Part shown: one piece after another, positions 34,347-45,549 of the stretch
How the letters are laid out: the number at the start of each line of letters is the position of its first letter
Position numbering within the stretch: position 1 is the first letter of the stretch
Source of the DNA: Lepidodermella squamata
Lineage: Eukaryota; Gastrotricha
Assembly: GCA_047495785.1 (NCBI GenBank)
Contig: JBLDXI010000033.1
Location: 2,108,001-2,172,000 of the forward strand
Reading direction: 5' to 3'
DNA length: 64,000 nucleotides
Program-made: the position numbers and the translations under genes
Notes under the pieces: model-generated
The model's input: only the letters and a program-made list of their open reading frames with translations
Database searches by the model: none
What the model was told of the DNA's origin: nothing

Positions 34347-36566
34347 ATGTCAGCTTTATCCATTAATAGGAGTTTGGGCAATATAATGGAGGATGGCGAG
34401 CTTGATATTAGTGAAATTGAAGGATACATACTGTTTGGCGAAAGCAATAATGTGGAGTTTTGGTGCATGAATGACCACTTCGATTCTTTCGTTCGCGCCA
34501 TATGCCAGCGCAAAGGATTTGATGAAAATGATCTTCCTTCGGCTCTAACTCAATTATTTGGTCACTTGATAAATGTCGAGGCTCAATATGATAACAAGCA
34601 AAATAGTGTCGACCTCATTCATTGTGAAAATGGAATCACTGTAAAACTTCGTCATCTTGGTGTTTATTCACTGCTCGTGGTTGGTAGCAGCGGGGAAGAT
34701 AATCACCTTCTATATATGGCCGATTTGTTCCGAGCTGTAACGCAAATGTTTGTTGGTTATTCTTACGGCAGTTTAAATACAAAATCTGCACTCAATTTTT
34801 GCATCCTTGACATGTTAAGGAAGAGTTCGCTGATTGGCGTGGAAAACCCATATCATTTTATGCGTGCTTGTGAAGTAGTCCCAAAATCTAAGCTTAAGCC
34901 AATATCTGCTTCGGTTACTTCTTGCCTCGAAAAATTGGTATCATCAGCTACGGCTGCATCAATTTTAGATGGCTTTGGAACCATTCTTGAGGCTCATTGT
35001 TTCGCTGGAAATCTGATGATTGGCTCTGTACGATGCGCCCCGCAAACGACCAGACAGCGTATTTTACCCTCAGAAATATGGAAACTGCGTGATATGGCAA
35101 GCAGTATATCCCAAAAGCGATTGTCTGCCAACTCTTGTGTCACCGTCGATGTGTTTTTGAATTCGTGTGAGTCACCCTATTTCTTGGCTTGCAGAGCCCA
35201 CATAGTTTCCGTCGACCCTGATATCACTTGTGTGATGATATCAGAGCACGAGTGGTGTTCAATCGCCAGACCGATTCGTAGGTTGCTCAAATTACTTGCC
35301 ATGATTTTGAGGGGACAGCCGTCAGTTTCGAAACTACCTCACCGTCATATTGATACGATTGCCTCGACGGAGCTGAATCGCATGAGTGATTGTTTGGATG
35401 CGTTTCGAAGTGCCGAGAGCAATCGAGGAGGCGATGTAACTTTTGGTAGCTTGGCGTCAAATTTTTCGCTTAGTTCAAATTCTTCCATGGCGGTTTTTCC
35501 GTCGGGTACCAGGAGTATGCCTTCGCTAAATGTAGTAATTGGGCTGATGCAACAAGCCTTGAACCAGTTCCGAATTTTACGGGAGAAGAATGCTTTTCAA
35601 TCTTTTTGCCGAGATCCCCGAAACACGCCCCATCACTCTACGATGAAACAGTTGTATAACATCGTTGAAAAGCTCAACACCACGTTGTTTCAGCCGCTGG
35701 TTGTGGTTCAGACTCCAGAAATTTTCGTTCAGCCCTTACTCGCCGCCGCTCAAGAGCTGTCTTCCTTGATCAATGGTTCACTACCCTTTGAAGCCTCCCT
35801 TGATGTCTTGACCGAAGCGAATTCCCCGATCGGTAGAAACGTCATGCTTTGTGTCCTAGTTGACCGATCTTCGAACACATTTGCTTGCTACCCAAATCTT
35901 CGAAGCGATTCAAATTCGAACTTGAAATTCCGAAATGGCGAACTCGAGCTTTCATACCAGACATTGCTGCGGTTCATGCACGATTCTATGTGGCGCTGCT
36001 GGTCATTGATTAACATCGGGCATTCCGCTGCAAGCTGGACGACAGACTTTGTTGACGAAAATGAACAAGGCTCAACGAGTCATATTCCAGTTCGATTTTC
36101 CTACGCTTCCCAGGTCGTTATATCGCCAGCTAATCCAATGAAAACGTCATCACTGATGCCAGGAGTTGCCGATATGAACCAACTCGAGCAGATTTTCAAC
36201 GATCCAGACGTGACGTCTCAGCTGATTTGGAGCGAGCACTTCTACCGGTTGATGGCTCGAATGTACTCCGACAACCCGGCGCCAAATGATCCAATGAACA
36301 CGCGCGCTTCAAATATGTTTTCGCTTGACTTCAACACAACCATGCGATCTCGACAATCAACGCAGGGCGAAATCGGCGCTCCGACTGTCCCTGCCCGCAA
36401 ATCGGGTTCTTTGGTCGTTATTTACGAAGCTTTTTGCTTGTTTCTTGAACCGGTAACTTCGGCCGAGGTCGACAAAGTATTCCGTTGCCTTTTCTCGGAT
36501 GGAGTTCAAATTTTTGAGGAGAGTGATAGATTCTTCCCGATCAATGCTTCCGCTAGTCGTCGATAA
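34347..36566 (+). CDS. HPS1-like protein (BLOC-3 / Longin-type Rab GEF subunit)
   Basis: Single exon of 739 residues. An alternative start lies at 34386 (MEDGELD). The N terminus (GYILFGESNNVEFWCMND) and the C-terminal third (MLCVLVDRSSNTFACYPNL, MHDSMWRCWSLINIGHSA and later LVVIYEAFCLFLEPVTS) resemble HPS1, whose conserved part contains a YVDRTTG...VWSLIQLA segment. HPS1 with HPS4 forms BLOC-3, the exchange factor for Rab32/38 in lysosome-related organelle biogenesis, for example gut granules. It could instead be another member of the Mon1-Ccz1-HPS longin group; similarity is moderate and by memory. The missing introns and the 149-bp gap to gephyrin suggest it heads an operon. Confidence 0.6.
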   Translation: MSALSINRSLGNIMEDGELDISEIEGYILFGESNNVEFWCMNDHFDSFVRAICQRKGFDENDLPSALTQLFGHLINVEAQYDNKQNSVDLIHCENGITVKLRHLGVYSLLVVGSSGEDNHLLYMADLFRAVTQMFVGYSYGSLNTKSALNFCILDMLRKSSLIGVENPYHFMRACEVVPKSKLKPISASVTSCLEKLVSSATAASILDGFGTILEAHCFAGNLMIGSVRCAPQTTRQRILPSEIWKLRDMASSISQKRLSANSCVTVDVFLNSCESPYFLACRAHIVSVDPDITCVMISEHEWCSIARPIRRLLKLLAMILRGQPSVSKLPHRHIDTIASTELNRMSDCLDAFRSAESNRGGDVTFGSLASNFSLSSNSSMAVFPSGTRSMPSLNVVIGLMQQALNQFRILREKNAFQSFCRDPRNTPHHSTMKQLYNIVEKLNTTLFQPLVVVQTPEIFVQPLLAAAQELSSLINGSLPFEASLDVLTEANSPIGRNVMLCVLVDRSSNTFACYPNLRSDSNSNLKFRNGELELSYQTLLRFMHDSMWRCWSLINIGHSAASWTTDFVDENEQGSTSHIPVRFSYASQVVISPANPMKTSSLMPGVADMNQLEQIFNDPDVTSQLIWSEHFYRLMARMYSDNPAPNDPMNTRASNMFSLDFNTTMRSRQSTQGEIGAPTVPARKSGSLVVIYEAFCLFLEPVTSAEVDKVFRCLFSDGVQIFEESDRFFPINASASRR

Positions 36567-36715
36567 ACTATTGTTATTTATTATTTCTAAGAAAAATGAT
36601 TATTTCTACTCGTGATTTACACCGCCTTTCATCAACTGCTACATGATTTCGACATCGATTATGCAATAATTTGATCATAAATGATTTTTTTCTAATTATA
36701 TAGAATTTTTACTAA

Positions 36716-38742
36716 ATGCCTCTTCGCGTCGCGGTGGTTACAATCAGTACCAGATGTTCCTCTGGGACGGCTAAGGATGAAAGCGGCCCGACTCTTTGTG
36801 AACTGGTCACAAGCCGTGGTTGGAACGTGGCTGCGAAATCGGTGATAAGCGACAACAGAACGTTGATTGAATCAACCTTGAGAGATATGGCGAAATCTGG
36901 GTCGTTTGATGTTATCCTAACGACTGGTGGGACCGGCATTTCACCCGACGATCAAACCCCTGAAGCCACGAAACCCGTTTTGGATCGCGAATTACCTGGC
37001 ATTGTATCAGCTATATTCACTGCTTCTTACCAAGAAACGCCTTTCGCCATGCTGTCCCGCGGTTTGGCCGGAGTAGCTGGTAACACGGTGATTGTCAACA
37101 TGCCCGGTAGCGTTCGAGCGGTTCGCACGTGTTTTACGACTGTAGCTCCGGTTTTGGAACACGCTGTATCACTCGTTGCGAACAAAACGGAAGAAGTGGC
37201 TAAGACACACGCGCAGATGCCGGGACACGGCCATTCACACAACCATGGCCACAGTCACGGCCATAGCCATAGCCACAAACACGTCTGTACGGGTTCACAC
37301 GATGCGAGACGCAGACATGGAGAAGACAGACCTCGCGAATCACCCTATCCCATTATTTCTGTCGAGAAGGCGTTGGAAACTGTTTTGAGTCACTGCGGGG
37401 CCACCGATGCTCTGCCCGTTGAAGAAGTTGATTTGCCTTGCTCTCCTAGCAACGACAAGAACCCACCGCTTTGCAATCGCTACATTGCTAAAGATATCTA
37501 CGCCGTTTGCCCAGTTCCAGCTTTTCGAGCCAGCGTAAAAGACGGCTATGCGATTCGCAGCGCTGATGGAGCTGGAAAGCGTCTTGTAATCGGCCGCAGC
37601 GATGCCGGGGATTGCTACGAGGGAGGCGAACTCCAACCAGGCTTTGCCGTTGCCATCAATACTGGCGCGAAAGTACCGGACAGTGCCGATGCCGTTATTC
37701 AAATCGAAGACACGCGCTTTATTTCTGGTAAAGAAGAGCCTACTGGGGATCGAAAATTCTCGATTCTAGAAACTATCGAACTTACCTCAACGCCTAAACC
37801 GAATCAAGACATTCGACCGATCGGGTTTGATTTGAAGGTTGGCGAGAAACTGGCTTCAGTGGGTGACAGGTTGCTACCGGCCGTTGTTGCCCTACTAATT
37901 TCTGGGGGTCATTCCAAAGTTCCTGTGTTCAAATTACCCGTTGTTGCCACATTTTCAACTGGATCTGAACTTGTTACTGGTGATATTCCTAACCAAAATG
38001 GTTTTGTTAGAGACTCAAACAGGTTTCTATCATGAATTTCTCATAAATAGTCGCTTATCGATTTCATTAATTTTTCAGACCAATGCTGACTGAATTGCTT
38101 GGCTCTCATGGTTTTCCCTGTGTTGATTGCGGAATCGCTAAAGATACGCTTGAGGATCACCGCGCGAAATTTCGAGCCGCCCTCGCTGTTCCAGGGGTTC
38201 GGGTGCTTGTTACCACTGGTGGGGTTTCAATGGGCGATTGCGATTATGTGAAAGACGTGCTAACCGCTGATTTTGATGCGACAATTCACTTCGGCCGAGT
38301 TCTCATGAAACCCGGAAAGCCAACAGTTTTTTCGACTATCAAACAAGGCGACTCGTCTGTTTTGGTGTTTTCTCTACCCGGAAACCCTGTCAGTGCTCTG
38401 GTTACTGCTCACCTATTTTTGCTACCAGCACTTCGACGTTTAGCTGGTACTCTCAGCCAAGGGCCGGCCATTCCTACCATGTATGCTAAACTGGCTCATG
38501 ATTTCGACCTTGACCCCCGCCCTGAATATCATCGGGTAAATCTTAAAAGCGACCCCGCTACTGGGTGCCTACTGGCCACTAGCACGGATGCGAATAACCA
38601 AGCCAGTAGCCGTATTGCTTCAGCTGCAGGGGGTTCAGGCTCCTTGATGCTAGGAATTGTGGCCCTTCCACCGTCGACCAAAGACCGTTTCATTATGCCA
38701 GCTGGCTCTATTTTGCCCGTCCATCCTCTTGTGCCTCTTTGA
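36716..38742 (+). CDS. GPHN: Gephyrin-type fused MogA-MoeA, molybdenum cofactor synthesis
   Basis: Two exons (36716-38022, 38079-38742) give 656 residues. The N-terminal MogA-like G domain adenylylates molybdopterin (TTGGTGISPDD at about 69-80; NMPGS near 128). The C-terminal MoeA-like E domain inserts molybdate (RASVKDGYAIRS, FVRDSNRPMLTELL, VLVTTGGVSMGDCDY, MKPGKPT, SLPGNPVSALV). Domain order is that of animal gephyrin. The linker is short and very His-rich (about residues 168-192, HGHSHNHGHSHGHSH), where vertebrate gephyrin has a phosphorylated receptor-clustering linker. It starts 149 bp after the HPS1-like stop, with an ATTATATAG acceptor-like site before the ATG. A synaptic scaffolding role cannot be judged from sequence. 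Confidence 0.95.
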
Positions 38743-38852
38743 ACCAAATATTTTGTCTTGCCAATGGATTATGTTAATATTGCTAAATGATTCATCATTT
38801 TTGATAGGTTCTTTAGTAGTATATAATCAAATAAGTTGGCGCTGGTTCGTTG

Positions 38853-40606
38853 ATGATTTTTTTAAATCGTCGGAACGAGATATCGCTTCTCGTTGGATTT
38901 TTCGCTGGTTTCTTTCTATGCTACCTGCTCCTTCGGTTCACCGGATCGCGGAGTGATTACGACCACCTTGGCTACCTCGACCTTGCTCCACCAGATAGCG
39001 TTCAAAAGCGACTAAATGCAGCGCACGATAACCATGATGGTCACGACCATAAGTCGATGAATTGGAGCGATGCCCATCAGCATGATCATGGTGAGTCATT
39101 GTCGAACATTTAGGGAGAACTATCAATTGATATTGAGGCTTTTGCACCGTGAAAGATGGAAATGTCAGAAGGTGAAATTCCAAAGCATTGCTGATGCCTA
39201 TTCTTATGTTAACTGAGCGTTCATGTTTTCAGGCTGAGATTTGAAGCGCTATAATAGTGTTCATAGTGTAGAATTGAATGTCTTTGATTGAAAAATATAC
39301 TTGGATTAATATAATGATATTTTTGCAGAGGACAATGGTGTCGCCGACATAATGGCAAATTCTATACGAGTATTATGTTTGGTTCTTACAACTCAAAAAT
39401 ACCACGCCACTCGTGCGATTCACGTGAAGAAAACCTGGGGCAAGCGGTGTACGAAACTCATATTCGCCAGCGATGCTGACGATCCCGATCTCGGAGCTGT
39501 AGCTATAGCTAAACAGTCTAGCTACGATACCGTGTGGGGCAAAATTAAGGCGGTTTTCAAGTACGCCCATGCTCATCATTTGAACGACTTCGACTGGTTT
39601 TTGAAATGCGACGATGACACTTATGTGATAATGGAGAATTTCCGACTAGCTCTAAGCGGGTATTCTCCTGAAGAGCCGCTGCTGATGGGTAGACGCTTCA
39701 AGCCATTTACGCCTCAGGGTTACATGAGCGGCGGCGCAGGTTAGATTAAACTAGAAATTGTCCGCTTTTATTCAAGGTTTATTTAAACAGGATACGTATT
39801 GTCTCGCAAAGCTGTCGAGAAATTAGTCACCGAGGCCATGCGGACACCTCGCGTGTGCAAAATGAACGACGATACCGGTGCCGAGGATGCTGAGATGGGG
39901 AAATGTTTATACGGCGTTGGTGTGACCGTAGCTGACAGCCGGTAAGAAACCGCATTTATCATCGTGTCCCCTTTGTTATAATTCGCGCTATGTTTTCCTC
40001 AGGGATTCTGAAGGCCGGCAACGCTTCTTTCCTTTCACACCAGAGAGCCATCTAACAGAAAATTACTGTAAGTTGTCTTTGCTTTAGTAGGTTATATCGC
40101 AAACCACAAATTCTTTCAGATTCGGGACATTGGATTTGGTCCTATGATTATTATCCACTTCAATTGGGTCCTGCCAGTTGCAGTGATACTGCTGCCACAT
40201 TCCATTATGTCACTCCTAACGAAATGTATACTCTTGAATGTAAGTGACCAATTTGAATTAAAATTACGCACAATTTTATTTTTTGCCGCCTTAATTGGTT
40301 TTATTCGGTTGCGCATTTCTAATTATTAGTAAAAAAAATTGTAACGATTTTTTATTTTTTTCAGATACGATCTATCATTTGAAGCCTTTTGGCGTCTCCA
40401 TATCTCACAATGCTGACGAAGTCAAGAAAGCACTTGAGAAAAATGGCTATAAAATTGACGCCAAGTCGGATTCTACACCAGTTCATGCTGTGAAGTGGCC
40501 CGCGCCCAACGAAGTAACGGAGGCTAAGCCTAAAGCGCCAGAAGCAGTCAAAATTTCGGCTGAGCAGGACGGAGTCAAGTCAGCTGAGAAGAAACCGAAA
40601 AATTGA
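38853..40606 (+). CDS. C1GALT1: Core 1 beta-1,3-galactosyltransferase (T-synthase)
   Basis: Six exons (38853-39090, 39329-39739, 39791-39941, 40003-40067, 40120-40239, 40365-40606) give 408 residues. The enzyme adds galactose to GalNAc-Ser/Thr in the Golgi to make core 1 O-glycans. It is a type II membrane protein: short basic N terminus, then a membrane segment ([19 protein letters not shown], about 11-29). The stem is rich in His and Asp ([10 protein letters not shown]). The catalytic part has [23 protein letters not shown] (metal-binding DDD), [23 protein letters not shown] and [10 protein letters not shown] Lys/Ala/Pro-rich tail extends beyond the domain. It starts 110 bp after gephyrin on the same strand, with a TTTTGATAG site between them. 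Confidence 0.93.
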
Positions 40607-41374
40607 AGTCATCAGTTAACGAAGCAATCAAGTCTAACACAATCAATCAACAACGGAAGTGAAATCTAGTGAGTGCTGCACCCTCAAAGCCAATGAAGAT
40701 TCTTCAAGCCAAAAATAGATTTTGAGAATTGTCACCAGCACAACGTTTGTCATAATCAGCGATGTCACAATCTTATGTGCCTGAGATGTTTCTTGCTTTT
40801 TGAATAACTTCTAATCTTTTCGTCTCAACTTGCTGCCTTAAAATATTATGGAAACTTGGTTTTACCACCAGTCTTATCGCCAGCCAATCTATCGTTTGTA
40901 TTCTCCTGAGATACCAAGGGGGTGTCTTTTATTTTCAGGTATTTTTTTACGATAATTTTGAAATGGGACTAAGAATAGTAAGCCTGGCATTGGATTTCTC
41001 TCTTGACTGCGGTTGTTAATGAAAATTGCGATGTTAGTCTGACATAAATAGAGTAGCTCGCAGTTTTCACGGCTCTGCTCATTATGTTGCGTACCACTTC
41101 GATGTTCATATTTATTATTGTTACCAAAAAGCATAAATTATACGAATATTATATATGCGCATCTGTCTTGTCGAATACTGTGTGGCGGAAGGTGATTTTT
41201 CTCTCAGCTTTGGGTCAACTTTTGATGACACGTGATGGTTTCAAACCCTCTGTTGAGTTTCTTCTTTTTTTCAAAAAAAACCGATAATGATGAAAATATA
41301 CGAACGTGTTTAATCCGGAATTTTTATTTTTTTTAGTCAGGCTTATTTAGTCAATTACCAAGCTCATATAAAAT
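40607..41374. other. Intergenic region before the EBP-like gene
   Basis: 768 bp between C1GALT1 and the EBP-like gene, holding the end of one transcription unit and the promoter of the next. No gene, RNA or repeat is recognised. Confidence 0.5.
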
Positions 41375-42097
41375 ATGTCTGGTAACCCTGTTGTTGAATT
41401 CGGCATTCCGGCCATCTTTGGCGGATCTATCGTTCTCGGTCTTTTGCTGCTCCGCATCTGCGGTGGCAAGCGCTTGTCGCTGTCCGACTACTTCTTCGGA
41501 GTTTGGAGCGTCTTCGCCTTCACTTGCCACACCGTTTTCGACACGTACTTCCTGTGCAACCAACGCCTGACCCGCAAAGGCGAGAACGAAGCTGTCCCGA
41601 AGCCTGACGACTACGTCGGTAGCTACAAGTTCGCTGTTCGCAAGCTGTGGCGCGACTTCGCAGATGTTGACACCCGCTTCTACCAGGATGAGTACCAAGC
41701 TGTCTTCCTGACTTTCATCCACTCTTGCGCGATCGCTGGCTCAGTCTTGACCTTCCTCACCTTCTTCGGTTAGTTTTTAGATAATCCACCTTAACTTTTT
41801 AACAATATTTACTTTTCAGGTCTCCTGCGCGGTGGTAAGTGGGCTTATGGCATGCAAATCGCTGCTGCCACCTTCCACATTGCCTCGATCTACTCGTTCA
41901 ACTTCCCCGAGTACCTGACCGGTTTCAAGAACGTCAAGAACATCAACAAGTTCTACGCCTTCAATGCGCCTTTCATTGTCGTCCCGGCTCTTGCTATCCT
42001 GTCCGGTCTCGCCAAGCTGTGCTGCAGCTCGGCTGGTACTTGCCCGGTCTCATCGACTGCTCAAGCTGCTGACCACAACAAGAAGAAGAAGCAGTAA
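41375..42097 (+). CDS. EBP-like EXPERA-domain membrane protein (sterol isomerase family)
   Basis: Two exons (41375-41768, 41820-42097) give 223 residues with four hydrophobic spans. The order GKRLSLSDYFFGVWSVFAF...CHTVFD...KLWRDFADVDTRF resembles the EXPERA domain of EBP (3-beta-hydroxysteroid delta8-delta7 isomerase): RRLSLCWFAV...FIHLVIE...WKEYAKGDSR. The segment FKNVKNINKFYAFNAPFIVV resembles the last EBP span. His52 and Asp56 sit where EBP has its His and Glu catalytic residues, so one acid is Asp here. The tail ends KKKKQ, a dilysine-type ER retrieval signal. The codon usage is strongly C-biased (GCC/TTC/AAG), as in highly expressed genes. Whether it isomerises sterols or binds them is unknown. 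TM6SF or EBPL relatives are alternatives. Confidence 0.6.
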
Positions 42098-42512
42098 AAA
42101 AACCCACCTCAATTGCGAAACAATGAGTGAGAGTGAGAGAGGAATTTGAGTGAAAATGAACTGTAATTTAAGAATACTGCCTGGTGTGGTAGTTTTTTGT
42201 GGTTGTAGCAATAATAATAATATAATTATGGAAAAACCGGTTTTGGTATTCAATTTGACGAAATTCTTGTCTGTAACGTCTAACGTAACTAAAAATTCAG
42301 ATTTGTTTTTGGGGTTGTGTGCAAGTCATCTATTATCATTCAAGTTAGAAACATGTTTTCGGGTGCCTTTGCCCTGTGCTTTAAGACGGAATATATATTT
42401 AGATCTTTCCTTGATCTGTGGTATTTTCGGAAAACATTAAAACCAAAGATATGAAATAATTGTCGTCTTTTGTTGCCCATTGTAGAGAAGATTTATTAAA
42501 AGAATAAACGCA
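42098..42512. other. Intergenic region before CDC23
   Basis: 415 bp with the 3' UTR of the EBP-like gene and the upstream region of CDC23. No further feature is recognised. Confidence 0.5.
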
Positions 42513-45266
42513 ATGGCGGCCTGCAGTGCCATTGACTTGGAGCAGTTCCGTAAAGTCGAGAAAATTATCTGTGATATGAATGTTGCGTCAAAGGTTTGCG
42601 TCCAGCGTTGCCTTTCCGACTCGGCAATTTGGTGTGCCGAGATCATCAAAGATCTGAAATGCGTATCTGGCCAGGACGTTGACTGTCAGCCGGCTGTAAC
42701 ACCCAGCGCATCAACAGGCTCCGCTGCAACATCGAGCAGTTCGTCGCTATCGCTCATCACAACCTCGACCCTTCAGACCAGCGACGATTTGCCTAGTTTT
42801 GAACGAACCCTCTACGATTTAGCTTTCTCCCTCTTTCAACAACAGCAATATCGGCGGGTTCAAGAAGTGCTATCGACGTGCACATCGCCTCTTTGCCGCT
42901 TTTTACGGTTCTACGCCGCCTATTTTCAAACCGATTATCTACGCCTGAGCACGAATCTCCAGCCGATTGGCGGTTCTGGTAGCGATTTAACGGAAGATTA
43001 CGCCGACTCGTTGCGGCAACTTTTACTCGAAATCGAGGACACCATTAAACAATGTTCAGCGTCAGCAGCGGATGGCTTTATTCATTACCTTCACGCGATT
43101 GTCGCAGCTCGTATCGGTTGCGATAAAGAAATCGTTCAGAAGTCAGCCCTCCGAGCTGTCACGCTTTGCCCGGGTATCTGGGCTTTCTGGCAGTTTTTAT
43201 CCACTTTCGTGACAACAGTCGAAGACCTCGATACGATGGAAGTACCGAAACATTGGCTGCTTCCGTTATTCAGGGCTGAGGCGCTGTATCATATGGCCGA
43301 GTATGGTCAGTCGCTCGATCTCTACGAAAGGATGGGTGCCTATCCGATCGGCCATACTAATTACATTCAACTGCGCCTCGCCTTAACTCTCAAAAATCTA
43401 CAGCAAACCGGTCGAGCATTGGCTGTAAGTTGAAATTTGAAATTTTCTAAAATTTTATTTCAAATTTTGTATTTCCTTCAGATAATGAAAGTGCTGTTCG
43501 ATGCTGATCCTTATCGCCTGGATATCGTCGAGGTTTTTTCTGACCTGTTGTACATTGACCAGGATAAGAACGGCCTAGCCCATTTATCGCATCACCTGGT
43601 CAAGTTCGCGCCACGTCGCCCTGAAACTTTCTACGTCATCGGCAACTACTACAGCCGGCGGGGTGAACACGAACGCGCTGCTGAGTACCTGTGGCGAGCC
43701 GCCCAGCTACAACCATGGCGTGCGTTGCCTCTTGTTTTGCTCGGTCATGAGTACCTTGAACTTCACAATACGAACGCCGCTGCACGTGCCTATCGGCGAG
43801 CGGCTGATCTCGACCCAACCGATTTTAGGTCTTTCATTGCTCTTGGTAAGCCGTTTTTTTATTTTTTTTGCTTGAAATTCGGAATAGAATATTTTAAATA
43901 TTTGAAATGATTGTGTAAATATTCGTGAATAGGAGAACAATTTTGGGGCAGAAAATTTGATTCGATCAAATTCTCAATCGACTTTTAAAGTGTTGTACTT
44001 ACCGTCTAACGATATACAGTGTGGTCTGATACTAGTGCAGGGGGCGAAGGTCATTCAGCTTTTTAATCAGGAGCTTGGAAAAATTGAAGAGTTTCATCAA
44101 TTGCGACGTCGATCTTTTCAATGGAAAAGCAACTCTTGAAATTCTTCAATTTTTCCAAGCTCCTGATTAAAAAGCTGAATGAACTTCGCCCCCTGCACTA
44201 GTATCAGACCCCACTGTATTGCCATCTGACGGATGAAATCTCAAAGCACGCTCGTCGTTCGTCGTTGTTGTCCCAAGTTACCATTTTGCCCTACAATGAA
44301 TTAGTGTATAAAATGAGACCCGCCAAGCGGCCATATCTCTATCTGCAATCTGCAGTCATTAGAAAATGGGGTGTTGTGTAATCATGATTATGCGTCAGCT
44401 GTTGCCTTATCAAATGGTTAGTTAGGGCCGAAACCGCTTGACGGGTCTCAAATGTCCAAAATCTAGGAATAATGAATATGTGAGAATTTGGGGCAGAAAT
44501 ATTTTTTAAATTTTGAATTTTTAAATTTGAATTCAAAATTGAATTCAATTTTCAATTTGAGAAATATGTTGAGGAAAAATAATAATTTTCAAGTTCAACT
44601 CTTATGCTGGCTAAGCTAAACTATGTTTGTCCCCTTTTAGGTCAATTGCACAAAATTCTCAATCAGCGACAGCTTTCGGTGTACTATTTGCTACGAGCCG
44701 CGCGGCTACAGCCAGGCGATAACCGGCTATGGATGTTACTCGCTGAAACCTACGAAGATCTCGACGATATTGATAGCGCGATTCGCGCATACTGGCGGGC
44801 GGTCCTCGTCGGCGACAGTGCCGGTCTCGCCATCTACAAACTCGGCAGTTTGTACGAGAAGAAGGGCGACCAAAACGGTGCCTCGAGCGCCTACATGAAA
44901 TTCCTGGAAATTTGTGACGAATTCCAACTGACCCAGCCAGATAAACAGTACTACGCTTGCGTCTACGTTGCCCGCTTCATGCTATACACTCGGAATTTCC
45001 AAGTTGTAAAACAAATGTTGGCGAAAGCCGTCGAGCTGAATTTGTACAACGAAGAGCTGCGCAGTTTGGAGCAAATGGCTGCAAATGGCGAGCAACTATC
45101 CAGTGCCGCCCTATCAAACCCGATCGGACCGTGCAAAAGCGGACAGAATGTTCAAATTTACGTTAGCAACGCGTCTGATCTGCAGGCTGGCGACGATACA
45201 TGTAACAACCCGAACGACAGCACGGCAGCCGGTGATCAGAGCAGTGTCGAGATGGAGGACGCTTGA
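42513..45266 (+). CDS. CDC23: APC8/CDC23, TPR subunit of the anaphase-promoting complex
   Basis: Three exons (42513-43424, 43482-43845, 44641-45266) give 633 residues (human 597). APC8 is a TPR scaffold of the APC/C ubiquitin ligase that triggers anaphase and mitotic exit. The N-terminal region contains FERTLYDLAFSLFQQQQYRR. The superhelix has consecutive TPRs: ETFYVIGNYYSRRGEHERA, LVLLGHEYLELHNTNAA, YRRAADLDP, LSVYYLLRAARLQPGD, LLAETYEDLDDIDSAI and IYKLGSLYEKKGDQNGA. A Ser/Thr-rich insert lies around residues 60-90. The C terminus is acidic (DQSSVEMEDA). Intron 2 is 795 bp, ten times the usual, because it carries a hairpin transposon. Confidence 0.95.
44017..44216. mobile_element. 200-bp hairpin MITE, Tc1/mariner type (TA flanked)
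   Basis: Two arms of about 87 nt (44017-44103 and 44130-44216) are inverted copies with only a few mismatches, around a 26-nt loop. The element begins CAGTGTGGTCTG and ends CAGACCCCACTG, and each end is flanked by TA (44015-44016, 44217-44218). CAGTG ends with TA duplication are the hallmark of Tc1/mariner elements. There is no coding capacity, so it is a miniature non-autonomous copy. It lies inside CDC23 intron 2 and would fold into a long RNA hairpin when transcribed. Confidence 0.88.
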
Positions 45267-45415
45267 ATTGGGCTTTCGCATTTCAAAATTGCCAATACTT
45301 CCGGTCATAATTAATTACCTAGTTATTGAGTTGTGCTGGTTTTTTAGCGCTTTCTCCGCGCATTTTGACACCTGACTAACATCTCTCATTAACGCTTATT
45401 CGACTTTTCGACACC

Positions 45416-45421
45416 AATAAA
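45416..45421 (+). terminator. Poly(A) signal AATAAA of CDC23
   Basis: AATAAA about 150 bp after the CDC23 stop and 128 bp before the first P450 start. It marks a transcript end, so CDC23 and the P450 array are probably separate units. Confidence 0.55.
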
Positions 45422-45549
45422 AAATAACTGTTTTCAACATTACGTCGATTTTTTGTTCCATTTTATCCGTTTTTTTATCGCGAGATAAGATAACGCTCAA
45501 GCCTCGAGTATAACAAACTCTTTATGTTTGCTGAAATCAGAGTTGAAAC

